Positions 23,210 to 30,761 of a stretch of 32,694 nt of DNA are shown here, one piece after another. Every line of letters starts with the position of its first letter. The stretch's first letter is position 1. A program made the position numbers and the translations under genes. The notes beneath the pieces were generated by a model that saw only the letters and a program-made list of their open reading frames with translations, was not told the origin of the DNA and did no database searches. Location: assembly GCA_020052955.1 (NCBI GenBank), contig JAGVOB010000150.1, positions 1 to 32,694 on the forward strand. Direction: 5' to 3'. This DNA comes from Candidatus Omnitrophota bacterium. Lineage in GTDB: Bacteria > Omnitrophota > Gorgyraeia > VGKN01.

Positions 23210-24163
23210 ATGCGCAAATTTGACATAAAAAAGATAAAGACATATTCAATATTAAAAAGGAAGAATAAGGTAAATAAGTATGAGTTTGCAAGGCCGCATA
23301 CAAAAGGAAGCAGCTTAAAAGAATTTTATGGAAGCCTTCCGGATATCCTGGCGGCCAGGGACTTGCGGTGCATTGCGCGTGATATAGTAGATGCCCGCAG
23401 GAGGAAGAAACCCGTTATATTTATGATGGGCGCGCATGTGATAAAATGCGGCCTGAGCCCTGTCGTAATTGACCTGATCAAAAGGGGCATTATAAGCTGT
23501 ATCGCCGTTAACGGGGCGGGAATGATACATGATTTTGAAATAGCGCTTATAGGCTCTACGTCTGAGGATGTAGAATGCGCCCTTAAGGACGGGAGCTTTG
23601 GTATGGCGGATGAGACAGGCCGTTTTATTAACAACGCTATAAAGATAGGAGCAAAGAAAAACATCGGCATGGGAAGGGCAATCGGAGACTTTATTTCCGG
23701 CGAAAAGGATAAATTTTCATACAGAAATTTAAGTATATTATATAACTGCGCTCTTAAGGGTATACCGCTAACCGTCCATGTAGGGATAGGAACAGATATA
23801 ATACATCAGCATCCCAGTTGCGATGGTTCTTCGGTAGGTAAGGCGAGCCTCGCTGATTTTTATCTTCTGGCGGAGGTAGTCTCAAAGCTTGAAGGGGGTG
23901 TAGTTATCAACTTCGGCTCAGCGGTGATATTGCCTGAGGTTTTTTTAAAGGCGCTGAATATTGCAAGAAATCTGGGCTTTAAGGTAAGGGATTTTACAGC
24001 AGCGGATTTTGATATGGTAAGGCATTACAGGCCGGCCCAGAACATAGTGGCAAGGCCCACTGCCCTTGGCGGCAGAGGGTATACTATTACGGGCCACCAC
24101 GAGATAATGCTTCCGCTTTTGGCCGCATTTTTAATAGAGGAGCTATATGGCGATGTTAAATAA
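23210..24163 (+). CDS. Deoxyhypusine synthase-like protein
   Basis: A 317-residue protein that resembles the deoxyhypusine synthase family. VNGAGMIHDFEIALIGSTSED (residues ~103-123, shown in part) matches the SGxxHDxExAL motif. A second GGVVINFGSA segment and the C-terminal HHEIMLPLLAAFL also recall the fold. I do not see the usual WGKI lysine motif, so the classic aminobutyl transfer is doubtful. Bacteria lack the normal substrate eIF5A; some bacterial relatives use polyamines. Its position directly ahead of the heptose and Kdo genes, which it overlaps by 17 bp, suggests a role in envelope or sugar metabolism, but this is inference. Confidence 0.65.
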   Translation: MRKFDIKKIKTYSILKRKNKVNKYEFARPHTKGSSLKEFYGSLPDILAARDLRCIARDIVDARRRKKPVIFMMGAHVIKCGLSPVVIDLIKRGIISCIAVNGAGMIHDFEIALIGSTSEDVECALKDGSFGMADETGRFINNAIKIGAKKNIGMGRAIGDFISGEKDKFSYRNLSILYNCALKGIPLTVHVGIGTDIIHQHPSCDGSSVGKASLADFYLLAEVVSKLEGGVVINFGSAVILPEVFLKALNIARNLGFKVRDFTAADFDMVRHYRPAQNIVARPTALGGRGYTITGHHEIMLPLLAAFLIEELYGDVK

Positions 24164-25145
24164 AAAGAGATTATTAAAGTATATTTCAAAATTTAAGAAT
24201 TCAAAGATACTGGTACTCGGAGATATTATGCTTGATGAATTTATATGGGGCAATGTCTCCAGGATTTCTCCGGAAGCGCCCGTGCCTGTGGTGTGGGTTA
24301 AATCAGAATCATTCATGCCCGGCGGAGCAAGCAACGTAGCGAATAATCTGCACGCGCTGGGAGGCAAAGCCTGCCTTTGCGGAGTTATCGGCCCTGACAC
24401 AAGAGGAAAGCTTTTAACGGAAGAGTTAAGCAAAAAGGATATAGATATTGAGGGTATTGTAATAGATTCTTCCAGAGCTACTACTATAAAAACAAGAGTC
24501 ATAGCCCACAGTCAGCAGGTTGTGCGGATCGATAAGGAAACCATGTCCCCCATAGAGGATAATATTATCAGTGAGGTCCTTACATATATCAAAGAAAAGA
24601 TTTTGGAGATAGACGCAATAATTATCGAAGACTACGGTAAGGGCATGATTGTGCCGCGCTTATTGAAAGAGGTGGTAAGCCTTTGCAAGAAGCATAAAAA
24701 GATAATAGCGGTTGACCCAAAAGAGGAGCATCTTGATTACTATAAAGGTGTTACAGTAATCACGCCAAACAATAATGAGGCATCAAGGGCAAGCGGTATC
24801 AATATAAAAGATGATGCGACATTAAAAAATGCGGGGAATAAGCTGATTAAGATGTTTGATAGCGAGGCGGTCCTTATAACCCTGGGTGAAAACGGTATGT
24901 GTTTATTCCAGAAGAAAAAGGAGCCTATGCATATACCAACGGTTGCCCGGGAAGTTTATGATGTATGCGGTGCCGGCGATACGGTTATAAGTACGTTTGC
25001 TATTGCATTGACCTGCGGCGCTACAATGGAGGAGGCGGCGTATATCTCAAATTATGCTGCGGGTATTGTTGTTGGAAAGGTGGGGGTGGCGGTTGTTACG
25101 TCCGAGGAGTTGAAGGGGGAAATTATACATTCGCGGCCAGTATAA
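24147..25145 (+). CDS. hldA: D-glycero-beta-D-manno-heptose-7-phosphate kinase (HldE N-terminal type, stand-alone)
   Basis: A 332-residue PfkB-family sugar kinase matching the kinase half of HldE (RfaE1). VSRISPEAPVPVV and then GGASNVANNL mark the heptose kinase group (residues ~35-65), and DVCGAGDTV (~271-279) is the PfkB signature with the catalytic Asp. It phosphorylates heptose-7-phosphate at C1 on the way to ADP-heptose. The adenylyltransferase half is absent and must lie elsewhere. AGAGGAG precedes the ATG by 4 bases, inside the previous gene. Its last codons (IHSRPV) fall within dispersed repeat R2, so the repeat has probably replaced the original C-terminus. Confidence 0.92.
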   Translation: MAMLNKKRLLKYISKFKNSKILVLGDIMLDEFIWGNVSRISPEAPVPVVWVKSESFMPGGASNVANNLHALGGKACLCGVIGPDTRGKLLTEELSKKDIDIEGIVIDSSRATTIKTRVIAHSQQVVRIDKETMSPIEDNIISEVLTYIKEKILEIDAIIIEDYGKGMIVPRLLKEVVSLCKKHKKIIAVDPKEEHLDYYKGVTVITPNNNEASRASGINIKDDATLKNAGNKLIKMFDSEAVLITLGENGMCLFQKKKEPMHIPTVAREVYDVCGAGDTVISTFAIALTCGATMEEAAYISNYAAGIVVGKVGVAVVTSEELKGEIIHSRPV

Positions 25146-25266
25146 TCCCGAGTCCGGTAAAAGCGGACGAGGGGAACAATAGCCGGTTCCTTCGCAAAAG
25201 CTCAGGACACTGAGCAAGGCGAAGTGCAGTATGAGCCATACAGAAACCTGTTATGGAAGGCTTTAT
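25124..25266. repeat. Dispersed repeat R2, longest copy with two extra hairpins
   Basis: It shares both ends with R1: TATACATTCGCGGCCAG on the left (inside the end of hldA) and the 40-bp CAGTATGAGCC…GGCTTTAT arm on the right (25227-25266). Between them lie two palindromes: ATCCCGAGTCCG/CGGACGAGGGG (25145-25174), and the nested stems CTTCGC/GCGAAG and GCTCAG/CTGAGC (25190-25224). The first resembles 32040-32076 in reverse orientation, as if one palindrome had inserted into another. Confidence 0.8.
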
Positions 25267-25286
25267 TGATAGTAAATAATTAAAAT

Positions 25287-25375
25287 AGGGCGTCACAAAA
25301 GTAACGCCCTTGATTACACAGATTAAATATACCAATGAGACAATCGCTGTAATCTATTTTAAAATCGTTGTAATC
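25287..25375. other. Hairpin and 13-bp direct repeat upstream of kdsB
   Basis: AGGGCGT/ACGCCCT (25287-25310) forms a 7-bp stem with a 10-base loop and only two T's after it, a weak terminator at best. AATCGCTGTAATC (25342-25354) recurs as AATCGTTGTAATC (25363-25375), 21 bp apart. The remainder of the gap up to the kdsB Shine-Dalgarno (TGGAGG) shows no gene. Confidence 0.55.
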
Positions 25376-25434
25376 ATTAGGCTCAAACGGCTTTCGTGAC
25401 AGCCTATAAATAATTAAAAATGTCTGGAGGATAA

Positions 25435-26211
25435 ATGAAAGCTATCGGGATAATACCGGCAAGGTTTGCGTCGACGCGCTTTGAGGGCAAGCTTATAAAG
25501 CCGCTATGCGGCAAGCCCGTTATACAGCACGTTTGGGAGAATGCCCTTAAGGCAACGTCACTAGACGATCTTATCATCGCCTGCGATGACGAGAGAATTT
25601 TAAATGTGGTAAAGGATTTCGGGGCAAAAGTCACCATGACATCGAAGGGGCATTCTTCCGGCACGGACCGCATAACGGAGATAGTAAACCCTATAGATGT
25701 AAAAGTTATCGTTAACATACAGGCGGATGAGCCTTTTATACAACCTTCGATGATAGATGAAGTGGCATCTGCACTGTTGGATGAGCCTAAACTTAGCATG
25801 GCGACTCTCAGGAAGAGGATAGTCATTCCGGAGGAGCTTTATGACCCGAACGTAGTAAAGGTAGTCGTAGACAGAAATGAATTTGCTGTCTATTTTTCGA
25901 GGTCTGTAATTCCGTGCCCAAGGGATTGCTTTATAAAAAATCAAGCCGTAAGCAAGGAGTTTCTTAAAAACAATGAGTATTTTAAACATGTTGGGCTTTA
26001 TGCCTATACCAAGGATTTTCTTTTCACATTCAAAAACCTTCCTGAAAGCTGCCTGGAAAAACTTGAAGGCCTCGAGCAGTTAAGGGTCCTTGAAAATGGC
26101 TATAAGATTAAAGTCTTTGAAACAAAATATGAAACCATAGGCATCGATACTCCCGAAGATCTAAATAGGGCTGAAGAGTTTATGCTTAAGATGAACAAGC
26201 AGTCCAAATAA
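25435..26211 (+). CDS. kdsB: CMP-Kdo synthetase (3-deoxy-manno-octulosonate cytidylyltransferase)
   Basis: A 258-residue cytidylyltransferase that activates Kdo with CTP to give CMP-Kdo in the cytoplasm. IIPARFASTRFEGK (residues ~4-17) is the nucleotide-binding start, NIQADEPFI (~97-105) the acidic metal-binding segment (usually QGDEP; here Ala replaces Gly), and YFSRSVIPCPRD (~151-162) a conserved KdsB motif. Length is normal. TGGAGG lies 6 bases before the ATG. It is separated from hldA by repeat-rich DNA but stands in the same pathway and direction, with kdsA just 34 bp downstream. Confidence 0.95.
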   Translation: MKAIGIIPARFASTRFEGKLIKPLCGKPVIQHVWENALKATSLDDLIIACDDERILNVVKDFGAKVTMTSKGHSSGTDRITEIVNPIDVKVIVNIQADEPFIQPSMIDEVASALLDEPKLSMATLRKRIVIPEELYDPNVVKVVVDRNEFAVYFSRSVIPCPRDCFIKNQAVSKEFLKNNEYFKHVGLYAYTKDFLFTFKNLPESCLEKLEGLEQLRVLENGYKIKVFETKYETIGIDTPEDLNRAEEFMLKMNKQSK

Positions 26212-26245
26212 TAGTATATAATTTGTTAAAACCAGCCAGAAATTG

Positions 26246-27073
26246 ATGTTGTACAGAACTATAAAAGTAGGCGCAATATCCATAGGAAAGACCCACCCCT
26301 TTGTTTTAATCGCAGGTCCATGCGTTATTGAGAGCAAGAGCTCTTGCCTTAAGCATGCCGGGCTACTAAAAGAGCTTACGGATGAGCTAAATATTCCTTT
26401 TATATTTAAATCGAGTTTTGATAAGGCAAATAGGCTTTCTATAGATTCTTTTAGGGGGCCTGGCCTAAGAGAGGGTTTAAGGGTGCTGGGCCTGGTAAAG
26501 GAGCGCTTCGGCATTCCGATATTAAGCGATATCCACTGCGTAAGCCAGGTAAAATTTGCTAAAGAGATACTGGATATAATACAAGTGCCTGCGCTGCTCT
26601 CAAGACAGACAGACCTATTGGTCGCCGTAAGCCGCACAAAAAAGGTGATAAATATAAAGAAGGGGCAGTTTCTCGCCCCGTGGGATATAAAAAACCTGAT
26701 AAAGAAGATAGAGTCAACCGGTAACAAAAATATAATAATAACTGAGCGAGGCAGCTCTTTTGGCTATAACAATCTGGTTAGCGACCTCAGGGCGCTTCCT
26801 ATAATCAGGGATTTTGGTTATCCGGTCATATATGATGCTACGCATAGCGTGCAGATTCCGGGAGGCATGGGAAGTTCTTCCGGAGGCCAGCGTCAGTTTG
26901 TGGTGGGACTTTCAAGGGCGGCTATTTCAATGGGGTGCGACGGTATATTTTTGGAGGTTCATACAAATCCCGATAAGGCGTTGTGCGATGGGCCTAATAT
27001 GATAGACTTGAAGCATCTCCGCAGTCTTTTAATCCAGCTAAAAAAGATAGACTCCATAGTGAAAGGATATTGA
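26246..27073 (+). CDS. kdsA: Kdo-8-phosphate synthase, metal-dependent class
   Basis: A 275-residue Kdo8P synthase that condenses phosphoenolpyruvate and arabinose-5-phosphate. LIAGPCVIES is at residues 21-30; Cys26 in GPC marks the class II, metal-dependent enzymes, whereas class I has Asn here. KSSFDKANR (~50-58) and DATHSVQ with FLEVHTNPDKALCDGP (~192-245) carry the other metal ligands (His, Glu, Asp). I chose ATG 26246 over TTG 26243. The Shine-Dalgarno is weak. It follows kdsB by 34 bp, suggesting one operon. Repeat R3 begins 2 bp after its stop. Confidence 0.95.
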   Translation: MLYRTIKVGAISIGKTHPFVLIAGPCVIESKSSCLKHAGLLKELTDELNIPFIFKSSFDKANRLSIDSFRGPGLREGLRVLGLVKERFGIPILSDIHCVSQVKFAKEILDIIQVPALLSRQTDLLVAVSRTKKVINIKKGQFLAPWDIKNLIKKIESTGNKNIIITERGSSFGYNNLVSDLRALPIIRDFGYPVIYDATHSVQIPGGMGSSSGGQRQFVVGLSRAAISMGCDGIFLEVHTNPDKALCDGPNMIDLKHLRSLLIQLKKIDSIVKGY

Positions 27074-27075
27074 TT

Positions 27076-27167
27076 GATACATTAGACCCATCCTTTAAAG
27101 GATTAGGATGGTCTATCCTTGCTGGATTAGTATGAGCTACACGGAAACCTGTTATGGAAGGCTTTAT
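27076..27167. repeat. Dispersed repeat R3, supplies the kdsD ribosome-binding site
   Basis: It has the same right arm as R1 and R2 (AGTATGAGCTACACGG…GGCTTTAT, 27129-27167) and a similar left end (GATACATT). The inner palindrome differs: GACCCATCC/GGATGGTC with one bulge. The right arm contains GGAAGG (27156-27161), which lies 4 bases before ATG 27166 of kdsD. In the other two copies this sequence is non-coding, which argues for 27166 rather than 27154 as the kdsD start. Confidence 0.75.
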
Positions 27168-28134
27168 GGATAATCTGGTTTTAAAGAAGGCGAAGGAAAT
27201 CTTAAGGATTGAGGCGAATTCAATAAAGGCGCTTATAGGCAGGGTAGGAAGGGAATTCGAACGGGCAGTTGGCCTTTTGTGTGATTGCAGAGGCAGGGTA
27301 ATTGTGACCGGAATGGGAAAACCGGGCATTGTCGCACAGAAGATATCAGCCACGCTCTCATCCACCGGAACGCCCAGCATGTGGCTTCATCCTGCCGAGG
27401 CAATACACGGCGATCTGGGAAAAGTTACAAAGGAAGATGTTGTTATAGCAATTTCAAACAGCGGAGAAACCGAAGAGATTACAAAGTTATTGCCTACCAT
27501 AAAGAAGATAGGCTCCAAGCTTATCTCGCTTACTGGCAATACCAAATCTACACTCGCAAAACTTAGCGATTGTGTTCTGGATGTCTCCGTAAAGGAAGAG
27601 GCCTGTCCGCTTGGGCTTGCCCCTTCGGCAAGCACTACCGCGACTCTTGCAATGGGAGATGCGCTGGCATTAGTGGTTGCATACAGAAAGGGGTTTAAGA
27701 TTGAGGATTTTGCATTCTTCCATCCCGGAGGTAGTCTCGGTAAAAGACTTTTGTTAAGGGTAAAAGATATAATGAGGACAGGAAAGAAAAACCCGGTTGT
27801 AAATACCGACACGTCTGTGAAGAAGGCGCTTTTTGTTATAACTGGTGCGCGCTCCGGCAGCGTCAGCGTGGTAGACGCAAAAGGGAAGCTTGTCGGCATA
27901 TTCACAGACGGTGACCTGCGCAGGCACATAGAGACAAATCCACGCCTACTGGAAGTGAAAATAAAATATGTTATGACAAAGAATCCTGTTACTGTAAAAA
28001 GGGATAGCCTTGCGGCAGAGGCATTCAGGGTTTTGAGAGAAAGAAGGATAGATGAGGTGCCTGTGGTGGACGACGCCAAAAGGCCGGTAGGGCTTCTGGA
28101 TGTACAGGATCTGTTAAAAGAGGGTTTAGTATAG
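27166..28134 (+). CDS. kdsD: Arabinose-5-phosphate isomerase (KpsF/GutQ family)
   Basis: An enzyme of 322 residues from ATG 27166 that converts ribulose-5-phosphate to arabinose-5-phosphate, the first step of Kdo synthesis. The SIS domain (~30-185) has GMGKPGIVAQKISATLSSTG, HPAEAIHGDLG and SNSGETEE. Two CBS domains follow (~200-315: IFTDGDLRRHIE and VVDDAKRPVGLLDVQDL). This is the full-length SIS-CBS form. An upstream in-frame ATG (27154) would add four residues encoded by repeat R3; GGAAGG favours 27166. It precedes kdsC with an AT-rich palindrome between. Confidence 0.95.
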   Translation: MDNLVLKKAKEILRIEANSIKALIGRVGREFERAVGLLCDCRGRVIVTGMGKPGIVAQKISATLSSTGTPSMWLHPAEAIHGDLGKVTKEDVVIAISNSGETEEITKLLPTIKKIGSKLISLTGNTKSTLAKLSDCVLDVSVKEEACPLGLAPSASTTATLAMGDALALVVAYRKGFKIEDFAFFHPGGSLGKRLLLRVKDIMRTGKKNPVVNTDTSVKKALFVITGARSGSVSVVDAKGKLVGIFTDGDLRRHIETNPRLLEVKIKYVMTKNPVTVKRDSLAAEAFRVLRERRIDEVPVVDDAKRPVGLLDVQDLLKEGLV

Positions 28135-28140
28135 AGATAA

Positions 28141-28275
28141 TCAATATCAAATATCAAAATTCAAATAACAAAATAAATCCAAAATTCAAATGACAAATAA
28201 CAAAACAAAATTTTTGTCATTTAGATATTCTTGTTGTATGCTTATTTTGAATTTTGTGCTTTGATATTTGTCATT
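28141..28275. repeat. AT-rich long palindrome between kdsD and kdsC
   Basis: AAATGACAAA (28188-28197) and TTTGTCATTT (28213-28222) pair perfectly, and the outer parts pair imperfectly through CAAATATCAA and AAAATTCAAA words against their complements near 28241-28271. The same vocabulary occurs at 37-99 and 30590-30748. It looks like a dispersed mini-element or repeat family; no gene is present in this gap. Confidence 0.7.
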
Positions 28276-28283
28276 ACTAATAT

Positions 28284-28847
28284 ATGGACGATATATTAAA
28301 AGAAAATAGAGATTTAATTGAGCTTTCAAAACTCTATGAAAGAGCTAAAAAGATAAAACTTCTAATGCTTGATGTCGATGGGGTTTTAACGGACGGGGCT
28401 ATCATATATGATAACTTCGGAGATGAGCTTAAGAACTTTAGCGTATATGATGGTTTTGGCTTGGTCCTCTTAAGCAGGGCAGGGATACCCGTCGTAATAG
28501 TGACCGCGAAGGCATCCAAGATCGTAAAAAGGCGCGCAAGGGATATGCGTGTAACAAAAATATATCAGAATGCGAACGATAAGTTAAAAGTTTATATTAA
28601 AGTTTTGAAAAAATTTAGATTGGCAGATGAAGAGGTATGTTTTATTGCGGATGAGCTTATAGACCTTCCTGTGATAAAAAGGGTAGGCCTTGCGGTAGGC
28701 GTCCCGAATGCCGTAGCTGAGATAAGGCAGAGCAGCCACTACATAACCAAAGCAGAAGGCGGAAAAGGTGCGGTAAGAGAGGTAATAGAACTTATATTGA
28801 AGAGCCAGGACAAATGGGATGAATTAACCAAGAGGTATCATAAATAG
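28284..28847 (+). CDS. kdsC: Kdo-8-phosphate phosphatase (HAD family)
   Basis: A 187-residue HAD phosphatase that removes phosphate from Kdo8P. The nucleophile motif LDVDGVLTDG is at residues ~29-38 and VTAKAS near 73-78 carries the conserved Thr. NDKLK supplies the motif III Lys. The acidic motif usually reads GDDxxDxP; here it is ADELIDLP (~115-122), which keeps the first Asp but changes the Gly and the second Asp. The first Asp is the usual magnesium ligand, so the enzyme may still work. Its stop TAG is followed immediately by the gspE ATG, with no spacer. It completes the kds set in this window. Confidence 0.92.
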   Translation: MDDILKENRDLIELSKLYERAKKIKLLMLDVDGVLTDGAIIYDNFGDELKNFSVYDGFGLVLLSRAGIPVVIVTAKASKIVKRRARDMRVTKIYQNANDKLKVYIKVLKKFRLADEEVCFIADELIDLPVIKRVGLAVGVPNAVAEIRQSSHYITKAEGGKGAVREVIELILKSQDKWDELTKRYHK

Positions 28848-30539
28848 ATGAAGAAGGTATCCATAGATAAATATTTATTGGAGCTGGGCTTAATAACAGA
28901 ACCTCAACTGGTTAAGGCGCAGGAAGAATCTAAAAAGCAGAATGTGTCTCTCGAGAAAGCATTGATAGACCTCGGTTTTATTAAAGAAGAGGATTTCGCA
29001 AATTTTTTATCCGATAAGACAGGTATACCGTATATAGACTTAACCAATTATCTCATAGACCCCGCAGTCATAAGCCTTATCCCGGAAGAGCTGGCAAGAA
29101 AACACCTTATTATCCCCCTTTTCAGGATCAGGGATACATTGACGGTGGGTATGGTTAACCTCCAGGATGTGTTTGCGCTGGATGAGGTAAGAACAAAAAC
29201 CTCCTTGTTAATTGAGCCCGCTATAGTGACAGGGAAGGCACTTAAAAACGCTCAAGACCAATACTACAGCGTAAAGGGAACCTTTGATGAGGTAGCCGAG
29301 AATATAGGCAAGGGGAAAGTTGCCTCGCAGGATAAAGAAACAGATTTAGAACTTGAGAGGCTTGTGCGGATTACGGGGGAGGCGCCCGTCATAAAGCTGG
29401 TCAACCTTATGATGTTTGACGCCATAAGGGCAAGGGCATCCGATATACACATAGAGCCGGAAGAAAAAGATATGATGGTGCGTTTCAGGATAGACGGCGT
29501 ATTAAAAGTGGTAAAGTCGCCGCCTGAGCACCTGTACGCGCCGATAGTATCCCGCATAAAGGTTATGTCCGACCTTAATATATCCGAAAGAAGGGTTCCT
29601 CAGGACGGAAGATTCCAGATAAAGTTTGAGAACAGGCTTATAGATGTGAGGGTATCTACGGTACCCACCATAAACGGAGAGAATGTTGTTTTGAGGCTTC
29701 TTGACAGGCAGAGTCTTTTCCTTGGCTTGCCGGAGATCGGCTTTTCGGATAACATGCTGTCCGGATACAACGAGCTGATAAGAAGGCCCCACGGCATTAT
29801 TCTGGTGTGCGGCCCCACAGGAAGCGGAAAGACCACCACGCTTTACGCCTCTTTAAGCAGTATAAATTCACCAGAAAAAAATATAATTACGATAGAAGAC
29901 CCTGTTGAGTATAAGCTGCCTCTTATAAGACAGAGCCAGATAAATCCAAAGGCGGGTATAGATTTTGCAAACGGGCTGCGCTCAATTTTGAGACAGGACC
30001 CGGATATAATAATGGTCGGAGAGATACGTGACCTTCCTACCGCTGAGATTGCCATACAGGCCGCTTTGACAGGTCATTTAGTTTTCAGCACCCTCCATAC
30101 AAATGATGCCCCGAGCGCCATAACAAGGCTTATAGATATGGGAGTTGAGCCCTTCCTTATTTCGTCAAGCCTTATAGGTGTCATTTCGCAGAGGCTTATC
30201 AGGCTTATATGCCCGAAGTGCAATGAGGAGTATGTTGTCTCAGGTTCAACCTACAGCAAGCTCGGAATAAATGAAGATATAAAATTAGCAAGGGGAAAAG
30301 GATGTGGCAATTGCCTGGGCACAGGGTATAAGGGTAGAATCGGCATATTTGAGCTTATGATTCCGGATGAGAGAATAAGAAATCTCACCATAAACAAGGC
30401 GCCTTTAGAGGATTTAAGAAAGGCAGCTATTTCCTTTGGTATGACAACCCTCAGAGAGGATGGCATAGATAAAGCAAAGAAGCATTTGACTAGTATAGAA
30501 GAGATAATGAGGGTAACGGTAGCGGATGTAGATATATGA
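28848..30539 (+). CDS. gspE: GspE/PilB-type secretion ATPase
   Basis: A 563-residue ATPase that powers pseudopilus or pilus assembly at the inner membrane. An N-terminal MshEN-like domain (~1-140) is followed by RFRIDGVLKV (~207-216). Walker A is CGPTGSGKTTTLY (~321-333), the Asp box is TIEDPVEY (~349-356), and Walker B is DPDIIMVGEIRD (~384-395). A four-cysteine zinc motif CPKC…CGNC lies at ~450-490. It matches T2SS GspE or type IV PilB, which sequence alone does not separate; the following gspF and gspG-like genes favour a T2SS-like system. It starts directly after the kdsC stop. Confidence 0.93.
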   Translation: MKKVSIDKYLLELGLITEPQLVKAQEESKKQNVSLEKALIDLGFIKEEDFANFLSDKTGIPYIDLTNYLIDPAVISLIPEELARKHLIIPLFRIRDTLTVGMVNLQDVFALDEVRTKTSLLIEPAIVTGKALKNAQDQYYSVKGTFDEVAENIGKGKVASQDKETDLELERLVRITGEAPVIKLVNLMMFDAIRARASDIHIEPEEKDMMVRFRIDGVLKVVKSPPEHLYAPIVSRIKVMSDLNISERRVPQDGRFQIKFENRLIDVRVSTVPTINGENVVLRLLDRQSLFLGLPEIGFSDNMLSGYNELIRRPHGIILVCGPTGSGKTTTLYASLSSINSPEKNIITIEDPVEYKLPLIRQSQINPKAGIDFANGLRSILRQDPDIIMVGEIRDLPTAEIAIQAALTGHLVFSTLHTNDAPSAITRLIDMGVEPFLISSSLIGVISQRLIRLICPKCNEEYVVSGSTYSKLGINEDIKLARGKGCGNCLGTGYKGRIGIFELMIPDERIRNLTINKAPLEDLRKAAISFGMTTLREDGIDKAKKHLTSIEEIMRVTVADVDI

Positions 30540-30589
30540 AAGTTTGATAAGCTAGCTATATTGTCTTGTCAAATAAATAAGGGTTTAAT

Positions 30590-30750
30590 GCAAAAATCAA
30601 AGTGCAAAAATCAAAATTACAAATCAAAATGCAAAAATTTAAAAACACTCGCGTTACGATGGATTTAAAATTTTGAACTTTACATTGTCATTTTGATATT
30701 TGATTTTTGATATTTGAATTTACAATGATAGTTCCATTTAATAGACAACT
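30590..30750. repeat. AT-rich long palindrome between gspE and gspF
   Basis: The left arm is made of AAAAATCAAA/TGCAAAAATC words (30590-30645), and the right arm (30670-30720) of their complements, around a short centre with ACTCGCGTTACG. The right arm (30686-30748) is nearly the same as 37-99. It fills the 222-bp gap, which has no gene. The gspF ATG lies 13 bp past the repeat, and no clear Shine-Dalgarno is seen. Confidence 0.75.
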
Positions 30751-30761
30751 CACTATATTGT

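Noticed and set aside
26161-26727. Minus-strand open frame (188 codons) across the kdsB end and kdsA
   Set aside because: It overlaps two well-supported genes and has no recognisable motif.
27387-28157. Long minus-strand open frame (256 codons) opposite kdsD
   Set aside because: It mirrors a strongly conserved SIS-CBS enzyme on the + strand and reads as a Ser/Thr-rich shadow without any domain.
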